A DNA stretch of 5,046 bases from Clostridiaceae bacterium. Its GTDB lineage: Bacteria > Bacillota > Clostridia > DSM-8532. Made by a program: the position numbers and the translations under genes. The notes under the pieces are model-generated. The model had not been told where the DNA came from, ran no database searches, and saw only the letters and a program-made list of their open reading frames with translations. Where the stretch lies: assembly GCA_025361665.1 (NCBI GenBank), contig JANYKF010000054.1, forward strand, positions 1-5,046, written 5' to 3'. Every line of letters begins with the position of its first letter. Positions within the stretch are counted from its first letter, which is position 1. Below, one piece after another: positions 1-5,046 of the stretch.

Positions 1-875
1 GCCGCATCATCGCCTGCACCGCGCCGTCCCTTTTCGACAACGTCCTGCACGCCGCTCTTGAATACCCTGACATCCGATTCTTCCAGTGCTCTTCCTTGCC
101 TTCTTCCCGTCATGTGACGACCTATTACGGCAAATTGCACGAGCCATTGTTCCTGATTGGCCTCATCGCCGGATTGACCACGAAAACCGGCAAATTGGGC
201 TGGCTGGGACCCTATGGGCAGCCAAGCTCCCTCACTGCAGCCAACGCCTTTCTGCTGGGTGCGCGAACGGTTCACCCGAAAGCCGTGCTGCTCTGGTCCA
301 GCGGGGATGACGGGAAAAACGATGGGAAAAACAGCGATGTTGCAAAATCCGGCATTACCGACAGGTGGGAAGACCCGGACATCATCCGCCTTGTCCTGGA
401 GGGGGCGGACTGCATCCTGACAGCGCCGGATCAAGGCTTTGGAACACATGGGAATGCGGAGCTGATCCCTTTCGCCCTTTTGTGCCCGCAGGACGGAACC
501 CCATGCACGTCAGAAAGCTGCCTCGCCTCCGTGACATGGGACTGGACGGGATTTTATGGAAAGCTGTTTTCCCAGTGGGCTGCGCATCGCGGCAACTGGC
601 CGCGCCACCCGGCAAAACCGCCGTTTGTCAGTTTCATGGGCGGAATGGACGTCGGATTGCCGGACATCAGCTGGCAGCCGGAATCCTTCGCCCCGGAAGT
701 CCGGAAACTGATTCGCCATCTGAGGCAATCCATCATGGATCAGACGTTTTCTCCCTTTCAAGGACCGCTTTGGGATTCCAACGGCCAGTTGCGGGTTTTG
801 GAAGGAACGCGCATGATGGATCGGGAAATCCTGGACATGGACTGGGTTGTGGGTGGCGTTATCCAGTCGTCATAA
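1..875 (+). CDS. BMP-family ABC transporter substrate-binding protein, C-terminal part (5' end outside window)
   Basis: The reading frame is open from the left edge (first full codon at 3) to TAA at 873-875, giving 290 residues. Family signatures are visible in order: FDNVLHAALEYPDIRFFQCS (about 11-30), the YYGKLHEPLFLIGLIAG segment (41-57; compare the usual YxARMYEAxYLxGxxAG), KTGKLGWLG (61-69), NAFLLGARTVHP (81-92), a WDWTGFYGK segment (179-187), FSPFQGPLWDSNGQLR (249-264) and a closing DMDWVVGGV (278-286). This is the order seen in the PnrA/Med/BMP fold, which binds nucleosides or related ligands outside the membrane and hands them to an ABC permease. The missing 5' part must hold the rest of the N-terminal lobe and any lipoprotein signal or extra N-terminal domain. 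Some clostridial relatives are long proteins with a helical N-terminal domain, and the TYYGKLHEP motif resembles that subgroup (recollection, not a search). An internal Met at 96 is not the start, because family-like sequence precedes it. The ligand cannot be told from sequence. A tandem DGKN-DGKN sits at residues 103-110. The 3' end overlaps the convergent MutS-like gene. Confidence 0.82.
   Translation, partial: RIIACTAPSLFDNVLHAALEYPDIRFFQCSSLPSSRHVTTYYGKLHEPLFLIGLIAGLTTKTGKLGWLGPYGQPSSLTAANAFLLGARTVHPKAVLLWSSGDDGKNDGKNSDVAKSGITDRWEDPDIIRLVLEGADCILTAPDQGFGTHGNAELIPFALLCPQDGTPCTSESCLASVTWDWTGFYGKLFSQWAAHRGNWPRHPAKPPFVSFMGGMDVGLPDISWQPESFAPEVRKLIRHLRQSIMDQTFSPFQGPLWDSNGQLRVLEGTRMMDREILDMDWVVGGVIQSS
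306..332 (+). repeat. Short in-frame tandem repeat within the BMP-family gene
   Basis: GATGACGGGAAAAAC (306-320) is followed directly by GATGGGAAAAAC (321-332), encoding DDGKN then DGKN. It lies in a polar stretch after the NAFLLGARTVHP motif, where BMP proteins usually have a surface loop. It is probably a slippage-type expansion with no effect on the fold. Confidence 0.6.
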
Positions 876-2517
876 TCTTCGCATACAAATCTTCCCCATA
901 ACTGGTCGACAGAGGTTCTCCCGGCTCTATCCTAAATGAGCGGAATCCATCTTCGGCCCGCTCCGCGCGCAGGAATTCGGTCTTGTCGGGCTTGCGGTCC
1001 TGCATGCCCTGAGCGAATTCATACAGGTGGGTGACATACAGGACCACAACTTTTTGCTCATGAAGTGCCAGGATGATATCCGTGGCAATCTGCGCACCTT
1101 CCCGCTCGGTCGTGGTGGCGAAGGATTCGTTCAGCAGCAGCATGGATCTGCATGTAAGCCTTCTCACAATGCTGTCCATCCGGGCGAGCTCCTCCTCAAG
1201 CCGGCCGTGATCCATTCCGGAATCCTCTTCCCTGGTGAAATGCGTGAAAACGGCATCCCGGATATTGGCCCGGTATTGCGAAGCCGTCACGAACATTCCG
1301 CATTGCATGAAAACCTGGGCAAGACCGACGCTGCGAAGGAACGTCGACTTTCCGCCCTGATTGGCGCCAGTGATGATGAAAAGACTTTTGCCCTCCGCCG
1401 CCAACCGGTTGCCAATCGGCCGCTTGCGGTCCGACAGGGCCATTCCCGCATCGACCAGTTCATCAAAAACCAGGATCGGATTTTCCACCGGCTCCGGAAC
1501 AGGAAAACAGACCGGAATGTCCATCTGGGAAAACAGGCGGTGCAGGTTGATGCACCCTTCAAAATACCCGGTTTCAAACCGCAAGGCGGCAAAGAACCGG
1601 AACAAGTCGTCCGAAAAACGGCTGATGACCCGCAGGACGTGCACAAAACCCGCATCTTCCATTTCACAGGCGCTTCGTGACAGATTGATGTCATCAAGAT
1701 GGATGACGCCCCCTTCTTTCCGGCCGAATACCCCTCCGCCTGTTTTCCATGCGGGCAATGGACTCGAAATCCTTCGCAGGACATGTCCGGTTCCTTTCAT
1801 TCCCTGTCCCAGGCCCGACGCAATGACCAGCCGGCCTTTCCCGGCCAGGGACTGCAGTTCCGAAACATGGGCGTCCGCCTTCATCAGGAACGATTCGGAC
1901 AGAAGGGTGCCGATGCGGCTGCAGAAAGACTGCAGGCCCTTGGACTGAAAGGATTTTTCAGTAGCCGCAATGATGTGCTTCAGCCCCTTTGCCTTCCCGA
2001 GCAGCAGCACAAGCAAGCCAAGTGCCTTCTGCACCTTCTCTGCCATGGGCACCATCTGCGCGTAATTCGGCTGGTTCATGTTCCGATAGAACAGGGCATC
2101 TTCCACGGCTTCCGAGGAAAGCCTGTAGAGTTTCTGCAATGCTGCCGGATGCCGTATGGCATCCTTCAGGATTTCCTGGCGGTACAGGATGACTGCGGGA
2201 TCCGTTACCGGAACAGGAACAACCTGTCTTGCCGTTTCCCGCAAAAACGGATCCTGCCGGGCCATTGCATCGAAAACAACGGACAGGTTAAGGTCCGCAA
2301 TGGTTTCCAGAACCAGGTTGTCTTCACTTGCCATGACCTGCCGGTCCGGATTGGCCGGTCTGGCAACCCCAATGTTCTTGCCATTTGCGGTATGCCTGTA
2401 TGATCCGGCATTCTTTTCAAATGCCGAGTATCCGCCCTTCCATTCACTCCTGTTTGCAGCCACGGCACCTCCGGCCGCCATGTCCTCATCTCCGGTAAAA
2501 AGCAGATACGGTTTCAT
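859..2517 (-). CDS. MutS-like ATPase, lacking mismatch-recognition domain (distal gene of the pair)
   Basis: This 552-residue protein has a C-terminal MutS-type ABC ATPase. Walker A is GANQGGKST (384-392, compare MutS GPNMGGKST). A THFTREEDSGMDHGRLEEEL stretch (425-444) matches the MutS signature region, Walker B is MLLLNES (459-465) and the His switch is YVTHLYEFA (494-502, H497). Residues about 70-340 look like a helical MutS core/lever region. At 552 residues it is much shorter than MutS (about 850) or MutS2 (about 780). The MutS domain I with its Phe-x-Glu mismatch contact, a Smr domain and a nuclease motif are all absent. The Walker B Asp is replaced by Asn463, with the catalytic Glu464 kept; the upstream paralogue has the same change. 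The start at 2517 is favoured because ATG overlaps the preceding TGA (ATGA) and follows AGGGTGG. The first 60 or so residues have no counterpart in the paralogue, and Met62 (codon at 2334-2332) is a weaker alternative start. The role is unknown; canonical mismatch repair is unlikely. A heteromer with the upstream paralogue is inferred from adjacency and translational coupling. Confidence 0.85.
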   Translation of the reverse strand: MKPYLLFTGDEDMAAGGAVAANRSEWKGGYSAFEKNAGSYRHTANGKNIGVARPANPDRQVMASEDNLVLETIADLNLSVVFDAMARQDPFLRETARQVVPVPVTDPAVILYRQEILKDAIRHPAALQKLYRLSSEAVEDALFYRNMNQPNYAQMVPMAEKVQKALGLLVLLLGKAKGLKHIIAATEKSFQSKGLQSFCSRIGTLLSESFLMKADAHVSELQSLAGKGRLVIASGLGQGMKGTGHVLRRISSPLPAWKTGGGVFGRKEGGVIHLDDINLSRSACEMEDAGFVHVLRVISRFSDDLFRFFAALRFETGYFEGCINLHRLFSQMDIPVCFPVPEPVENPILVFDELVDAGMALSDRKRPIGNRLAAEGKSLFIITGANQGGKSTFLRSVGLAQVFMQCGMFVTASQYRANIRDAVFTHFTREEDSGMDHGRLEEELARMDSIVRRLTCRSMLLLNESFATTTEREGAQIATDIILALHEQKVVVLYVTHLYEFAQGMQDRKPDKTEFLRAERAEDGFRSFRIEPGEPLSTSYGEDLYAKIMTTG

Positions 2518-2537
2518 GTTTCCACCCTGTCTTTCAC
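2511..2537 (-). repeat. 27-base direct repeat, copy 2 (ribosome-binding site plus ATGA start of the distal MutS-like gene)
   Basis: Read on the minus strand, the copy runs GTGAAAGACAGGGTGGAAAC followed by ATGAAAC. It differs from the copy at 2561-2587 at one base (A in place of G after GGGTGG). It contains the AGGGTGG ribosome-binding site, the TGA of the mini-ORF and the ATG of the 552-residue gene. Confidence 0.9.
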
Positions 2538-2567
2538 ATTTTCATCAAGTCGCTGAAAATGTTTCAT
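2514..2567 (-). CDS. 17-codon mini-ORF at the junction of the two MutS-like genes
   Basis: ATG at 2567-2565 overlaps the TGA of the upstream MutS-like gene, and its own TGA at 2516-2514 overlaps the ATG of the downstream gene; both overlaps are ATGA. The peptide would be MKHFQRLDENVKDRVET. An AGGGTGG site precedes its ATG, as it does the downstream ATG. Its tail RLDENVKDRVET resembles the C-terminus of the upstream protein, HLDYRSVKDRVGT, allowing one gap. It therefore looks like a duplicated gene tail kept as a translational relay, or the last remnant of a third MutS-like copy. A functional peptide is not claimed; its value may be only to pass ribosomes on to the next gene. Confidence 0.4.
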   Translation of the reverse strand: MKHFQRLDENVKDRVET

Positions 2568-2587
2568 GTTCCCACCCTGTCTTTCAC
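2561..2587 (-). repeat. 27-base direct repeat, copy 1 (stop of the proximal MutS-like gene plus mini-ORF start)
   Basis: On the minus strand this copy encodes VKDRVGT and the TGA of the 514-residue gene, with the ATG of the mini-ORF inside the same ATGA. It matches the second copy at 26 of 27 positions, offset by 50 bases. Because 50 is not a multiple of three, the upstream gene, the mini-ORF and the downstream gene are read in three successive frames. Confidence 0.9.
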
Positions 2588-4108
2588 GCTTCGATAGTCC
2601 AGATGGTACTTCGCTGCGATCGCATGCGCATAGGCCTGGCCGTCTGCCGGTTTTCTCAGAATTCGGTAGGTCCGGACATCTGAATTTCCTTCCTGCACGG
2701 CCGCCACGAGGCTGACCGCCTTCGGACTTGACTGGGCTAATTCATGAATGTGCGTCACATACAGGCAAAAACAGTCGAGGGCGGCAAAATGATCCAAGAT
2801 GCGCTTTCCCATCGCATGGGCGTCGCGGGTTGTGGTGGTTGAGAACAATTCATTCAGGATGATCAGGCTGTGTCCCGTGGCCCTTTCCAAAATGGCCCGG
2901 ACCCGGAGCAATTCTTCCTGAAGCCTGCCAGACTGCGCCCCGATATCCTCTTCCACTGAAAAATGCGTGTAGATCGTGTCACAGAGGAACACCCGGGCTT
3001 TCCGCGCGGGAACCGGACATCCCAGTGCGGCCAGGTACAGGATCTGGCCCAATGCCCTGGCATACGTCGTTTTCCCTCCCTGATTCGGCCCCGTCAGCAC
3101 CATCAGCCGTTCACTTCCACTGAGCAGGCAATCGTTGGGGACAAGATCCGTGCCTGATTCCATGCATTTGGCGGCAAGAGCCAAATCATACCCTTCGGTT
3201 ATCTCCAGGTGCTGGTCGATGGACATGTCGGGGTAGGAAAAGCAAAAACCATGCTTTTGCAGCGGGGCGAGAAAAGAAAGAAAGGACAGGTAGAATTGAA
3301 CCTCCCGATCGAACCGGACAAGGGTATCATCCAGGAAGTCGGGGTGTTCATCGCACCATTTCTCCAGTTTTACAAATGTTTCCAGATGTTTATCCTTCAC
3401 GATTTCCAGAATCCGGTTTTCCAGCATGCTCATTTCGAGATCGGCAAAAAAGTGAATCTGTTCATTGAAGGGTACATCAATCAAGGGTGCGAAGGTTGCA
3501 TTGATTTCCTCGCAATAATCGGTATCCGCATCGTCCTCCCCCACCACAACCCTGTCCCGTCCCATTTCCAGACGGTAGCGGATTCGTGTGGCTTCCTGAT
3601 GGAGCCCTTCGGTTTGCGCATGGAATGCGGTGAATTCCGCCGAATTCCGATATGCCCGCAGCCAGGCGGAGAACTGCCTCAGGCCCTGTGAAGATAATCC
3701 CGATGCCATCGGCAGGCCTTTTGAGGATAAAGCGGTTTCCAACCCCAGAACCGCCGAACAATAGCGCATGGCCGCATCCAGCCGCCACTTCCTTCTTTGA
3801 TCCGGGTTGTGCAGGGTCTTGCCGTATCCCAGGAATTCCCTTGCCTTGCGCAATTCCAGCGAGAAGGCGATGATGCTGTTTCGGACAAAACTGACTTCCA
3901 AATCCCGCATCACCTCCTGCCGATACACGACAGTCTCAAGACTTCCCGGCATCTGACGAAAAAATGGCATCAGATCATACTCTTCATAATCCGTGACAAT
4001 CGCCCCCACGATCTGATCGAGATTCAGATCGGCGAAACAGCCCGGTTCACGGGTGGTTGCCGGCCATTCGGATGACCCTTCGTTCTGCAGAATGCTTTGG
4101 AATTCCAT
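2564..4108 (-). CDS. MutS-like ATPase, lacking mismatch-recognition domain (proximal gene of the pair)
   Basis: This 514-residue protein is a paralogue of the 552-residue gene downstream. Both open with a matching block (here FADLNLDQIVGAI at 25-37, then VVYRQEVMRDLE at 60-71; there IADLNLSVVFDA and ILYRQEILKDA). Both end in the MutS ATPase: Walker A GPNQGGKTT (340-348), a THFSVEED...GRLQEELLRV signature stretch (381-403), Walker B LIILNEL (415-421) and a His switch in VTHIHELAQ (451-459, H453). As in the partner, Walker B has Asn (N419) instead of Asp while Glu420 is kept, so the change is probably typical of the family and not damage. MutS domain I and Smr are absent. The start at 4108 is supported by AAAGGGG at 4123-4117, eight bases upstream. 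It is the first gene of the two-gene unit and is linked to the next by ATGA overlaps through a mini-ORF. It probably works with the downstream protein as a DNA-structure-sensing ATPase; the substrate is unknown. Confidence 0.86.
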   Translation of the reverse strand: MEFQSILQNEGSSEWPATTREPGCFADLNLDQIVGAIVTDYEEYDLMPFFRQMPGSLETVVYRQEVMRDLEVSFVRNSIIAFSLELRKAREFLGYGKTLHNPDQRRKWRLDAAMRYCSAVLGLETALSSKGLPMASGLSSQGLRQFSAWLRAYRNSAEFTAFHAQTEGLHQEATRIRYRLEMGRDRVVVGEDDADTDYCEEINATFAPLIDVPFNEQIHFFADLEMSMLENRILEIVKDKHLETFVKLEKWCDEHPDFLDDTLVRFDREVQFYLSFLSFLAPLQKHGFCFSYPDMSIDQHLEITEGYDLALAAKCMESGTDLVPNDCLLSGSERLMVLTGPNQGGKTTYARALGQILYLAALGCPVPARKARVFLCDTIYTHFSVEEDIGAQSGRLQEELLRVRAILERATGHSLIILNELFSTTTTRDAHAMGKRILDHFAALDCFCLYVTHIHELAQSSPKAVSLVAAVQEGNSDVRTYRILRKPADGQAYAHAIAAKYHLDYRSVKDRVGT

Positions 4109-4116
4109 TGTGTTTT

Positions 4117-4123
4117 CCCCTTT
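4117..4123 (-). promoter_or_regulatory. Shine-Dalgarno site of the proximal MutS-like gene
   Basis: AAAGGGG on the minus strand lies eight bases before the ATG at 4108-4106, which supports this start over any internal Met. Confidence 0.7.
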
Positions 4124-4176
4124 GAAGTAGTTATTGACAAAAAGATACCCTTTCGCTTGCTGCGGTTTTACTGGGT

Positions 4177-4206
4177 GTTATCCTCCAGGTATGATTCTGG
4201 TGTAAA
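4177..4206 (-). promoter_or_regulatory. Candidate promoter for the MutS-like gene pair
   Basis: On the minus strand, TTTACA (4206-4201) and GATAAC (4182-4177) are separated by 18 bases. This is a moderate match to a housekeeping -35/-10 pair, about 70 bases upstream of the ATG. The -35 overlaps the base of the last hairpin of the array, so hairpin or cruciform formation could interfere with promoter use. The -10 match is weak, and read-through from jetD cannot be excluded. Confidence 0.3.
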
Positions 4207-4228
4207 AACTCACTTTTGTGAGTTTTTA
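4203..4228. terminator. A5/T5 hairpin at the other end of the array, possible bidirectional terminator
   Basis: The core CTCAC/GTGAG is flanked by A5 on one side and T5 on the other, around a TTTT loop, so either strand has a stem followed by a T run. The small G+C core makes it modest. It forms the array boundary next to the candidate MutS-like promoter, a position suited to insulating the two operons. Confidence 0.4.
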
Positions 4229-4360
4229 TGCAGGATGTCTCTGACATCCTGCATGTTGAAGGCACATTTTGTGCCTTCAACACACCAAATCACGTGATTC
4301 GTTGCCATCCGGCTGCATTTGCCGCCGGATGCATGCAAGTTGCAAAATGCAACTTGCATG

Positions 4361-4383
4361 AAAAAGTCGAAAATCGACTTTTT
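4361..4383 (-). terminator. Candidate terminator of jetD (first array hairpin met by transcription from jetD)
   Basis: AAAAAGTCGA, a three-base loop and TCGACTTTTT lie 30 bases after the jetD stop. Read on the minus strand, the stem ends in a run of five T. The G+C core is only about five base pairs, so it would be a weak terminator alone, but the next hairpin follows immediately. Confidence 0.45.
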
Positions 4384-4413
4384 GCACGAGAATCAAGTAT
4401 CATAATATGGGAA

Positions 4414-5046
4414 CTATTTTCCATTCGCTGCATTCCCATCGTATAGAAAAGCCTCCTGTTCAAGGCGTGTGCCCGTTTCCAGCATGAAGGTCAGAACACC
4501 GTGAAACATCCGGAATGTTTCATTCCTCAATGCGGATTCCACAATGCTCCGGTATTTTGAATCGAAAGGCACCACATGTTTCCACATATGCTGAAGTGTT
4601 TCAACGTCCATGCGCCATGGCTGCACTTTGGAAGATATTCCTGTCTGTATCTGCAGAAATATGCGCATTCCGCCCACATCGATATCTCCCCAATGCCGAA
4701 CCTCGCATTCAGGAGAGACTGCCTGAGACAGCAGCCGAAAGAAATACTGTTTCCGGGGCCCATGGAATCCCCCGTGATACACGACCATTTCACCCTGACG
4801 CCGTTCCGTGTTGATGTATGCATCATAGTTGGTCCTGTTCTCGATAAACAACAAGCGCGTCACTTCTTCGGCTGAAACATCCAGAATATCATTCACCGCA
4901 GCCGCATGCAGACACGCGCCTGACCGGAAAACACTGAAATCAATCCACACGGATCCGTCATCGGCGAATGGCGGTGCGGCAGCCCCTTCAGCGGCTGATG
5001 AAGTCAAAACTCCTTTGGCCGACGAAATCAGCATCTGAACCGGGCC
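4414..5046 (-). CDS. jetD: Wadjet system nuclease subunit JetD, C-terminal half (5' end outside window)
   Basis: The frame is open from the right edge to TAG at 4416-4414; four codons precede the first Met (5034), so the gene very probably starts outside the window. Numbering from that Met, LLFIENRTNYDAYI (61-74) carries the Toprim Glu (E65), VVYHGGFHGPRKQYFF (84-99) is the next conserved block, and HWGDIDVGG (114-122) carries the DxD metal motif (D117, D119). A C-terminal PWRMDVETL (139-147) and RLEQEAF (190-196) also fit JetD-family proteins. JetD is the topoisomerase VI-like nuclease that works with the SMC-type JetABC complex to cleave small circular DNA (Wadjet, an anti-plasmid defence). 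Catalytic residues look intact. The family is roughly 380-410 residues, so about half, including the N-terminal DUF3322-type region, is beyond the edge. In known operons jetD is usually the last gene, so jetA, jetB and jetC are expected to the right. A lone DUF2220-type protein outside a Wadjet operon remains possible. Confidence 0.8.
   Translation of the reverse strand, partial: GPVQMLISSAKGVLTSSAAEGAAAPPFADDGSVWIDFSVFRSGACLHAAAVNDILDVSAEEVTRLLFIENRTNYDAYINTERRQGEMVVYHGGFHGPRKQYFFRLLSQAVSPECEVRHWGDIDVGGMRIFLQIQTGISSKVQPWRMDVETLQHMWKHVVPFDSKYRSIVESALRNETFRMFHGVLTFMLETGTRLEQEAFLYDGNAANGK

Larger units (their letters stand above)
4203..4383. repeat. Array of seven consecutive, non-identical palindromes/hairpins with about 26-base period
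   Basis: Units by position, left arm/right arm: H1 4203-4213/4218-4228 (11 bp, loop TTTT); H2 4228-4239/4243-4254 (12 bp, loop TCT); H3 4254-4266/4270-4282 (13 bp, loop TTT); H4 AATCACGTGATT at 4288-4299 (a 12-base palindrome, weakly extended on both sides); H5 4306-4313/4324-4331 (8 bp, then a T/C mismatch and 2 more bp, loop ATTT); H6 4332-4344/4348-4360 (13 bp, loop AAA); H7 4361-4370/4374-4383 (10 bp, loop AAA). Centres fall at 4215.5, 4241, 4268, 4293.5, 4318.5, 4346 and 4372, so steps are 25.5, 27, 25.5, 25, 27.5 and 26. H1-H2-H3 and H5-H6-H7 abut without spacers. Stem sequences differ while arm pairing, short A/T-rich loops and spacing persist, which suggests that structure and not sequence is kept. 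It fills most of the gap between jetD and the MutS-like pair. It may act as DNA (cruciforms, protein sites) or as a structured RNA; nothing in the sequence decides this. Confidence 0.85.

Noticed and set aside
86..901. Overlapping plus-strand ORFs 86-310 and 365-901 in other frames of the BMP-family gene
   Set aside because: Only the frame ending at 875 shows BMP-family motifs along its whole length and is open to the window edge.
1361..2403. Long plus-strand ORFs (1361-1948, 1699-2403) opposite the distal MutS-like gene
   Set aside because: They are antisense shadows of a gene with clear MutS ATPase motifs; no family motifs or ribosome-binding sites are seen.
3209..3691. 160-codon plus-strand ORF opposite the proximal MutS-like gene
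   Set aside because: It is an antisense shadow of the conserved MutS-like core, with no recognisable domain.
4134..4139. TTGACA on the plus strand as a promoter -35 box
   Set aside because: No acceptable -10 lies 16-18 bases downstream, and no plus-strand gene follows.
4203..4383. CRISPR array
   Set aside because: The period is regular, but no sequence is shared between units; each unit is its own palindrome and there are no spacers.
4401..4409. CATAATATG palindrome after jetD as an eighth array unit
   Set aside because: It is only nine bases, sits 33 bases from the last centre, out of the 25-27.5 base spacing, and has A/T composition that makes chance likely.
4228..4446. 72-codon plus-strand ORF running through the hairpin array
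   Set aside because: Its sequence is dictated by the palindromes, it runs into the end of jetD on the other strand, has no ribosome-binding site and resembles no protein.

Overview
The window most likely comes from a Gram-positive Firmicute (Bacillota), probably a gut-type member of Clostridia or Erysipelotrichia. This is judged from gene content: a BMP-family binding protein of the clostridial type, a tandem pair of short MutS-like ATPases, and a Firmicute-style JetD. Strong Shine-Dalgarno sites and moderate G+C in the genes fit this. The taxon is an inference; there is no rRNA or tRNA in the window to settle it.

Layout from left to right. Positions 1-875 (+) hold the 3' part of a BMP/Med-family substrate-binding protein gene whose start lies outside the window. 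It converges on, and overlaps by 17 bases, a minus-strand pair of paralogous MutS-like ATPase genes (4108 down to 859). Both MutS-like proteins keep the C-terminal MutS ATPase but lack the mismatch-recognition domain and carry Asn where the Walker B Asp is expected. The two genes are joined by a short junction made of two copies of a 27-base direct repeat. Each copy carries a ribosome-binding site and an ATGA stop/start overlap, and they enclose a 17-codon mini-ORF. At the right edge (5046 down to 4414, minus) is the C-terminal half of jetD, the Toprim-type nuclease subunit of the Wadjet (JetABCD) anti-plasmid system. The rest of that operon should lie beyond the right edge.

The most striking element is in the 305-base gap between jetD and the MutS-like pair. 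Positions 4203-4383 form an array of seven consecutive palindromes with different sequences. Five are perfect hairpins with 10-13 bp stems and 3-4 base loops; the other two are imperfect. Their centres are spaced 25-27.5 bases apart and most units abut with no spacer. The two outermost units are A5...T5 hairpins that could act as bidirectional terminators. I recognise no described element with this architecture.

How the parts work together: the two MutS-like proteins are probably co-translated and may form a heteromeric ATPase. The hairpin array insulates, or is transcribed as the 3' end of, the Wadjet operon. A direct functional link between the array, Wadjet and the MutS-like pair is only a hypothesis from adjacency.
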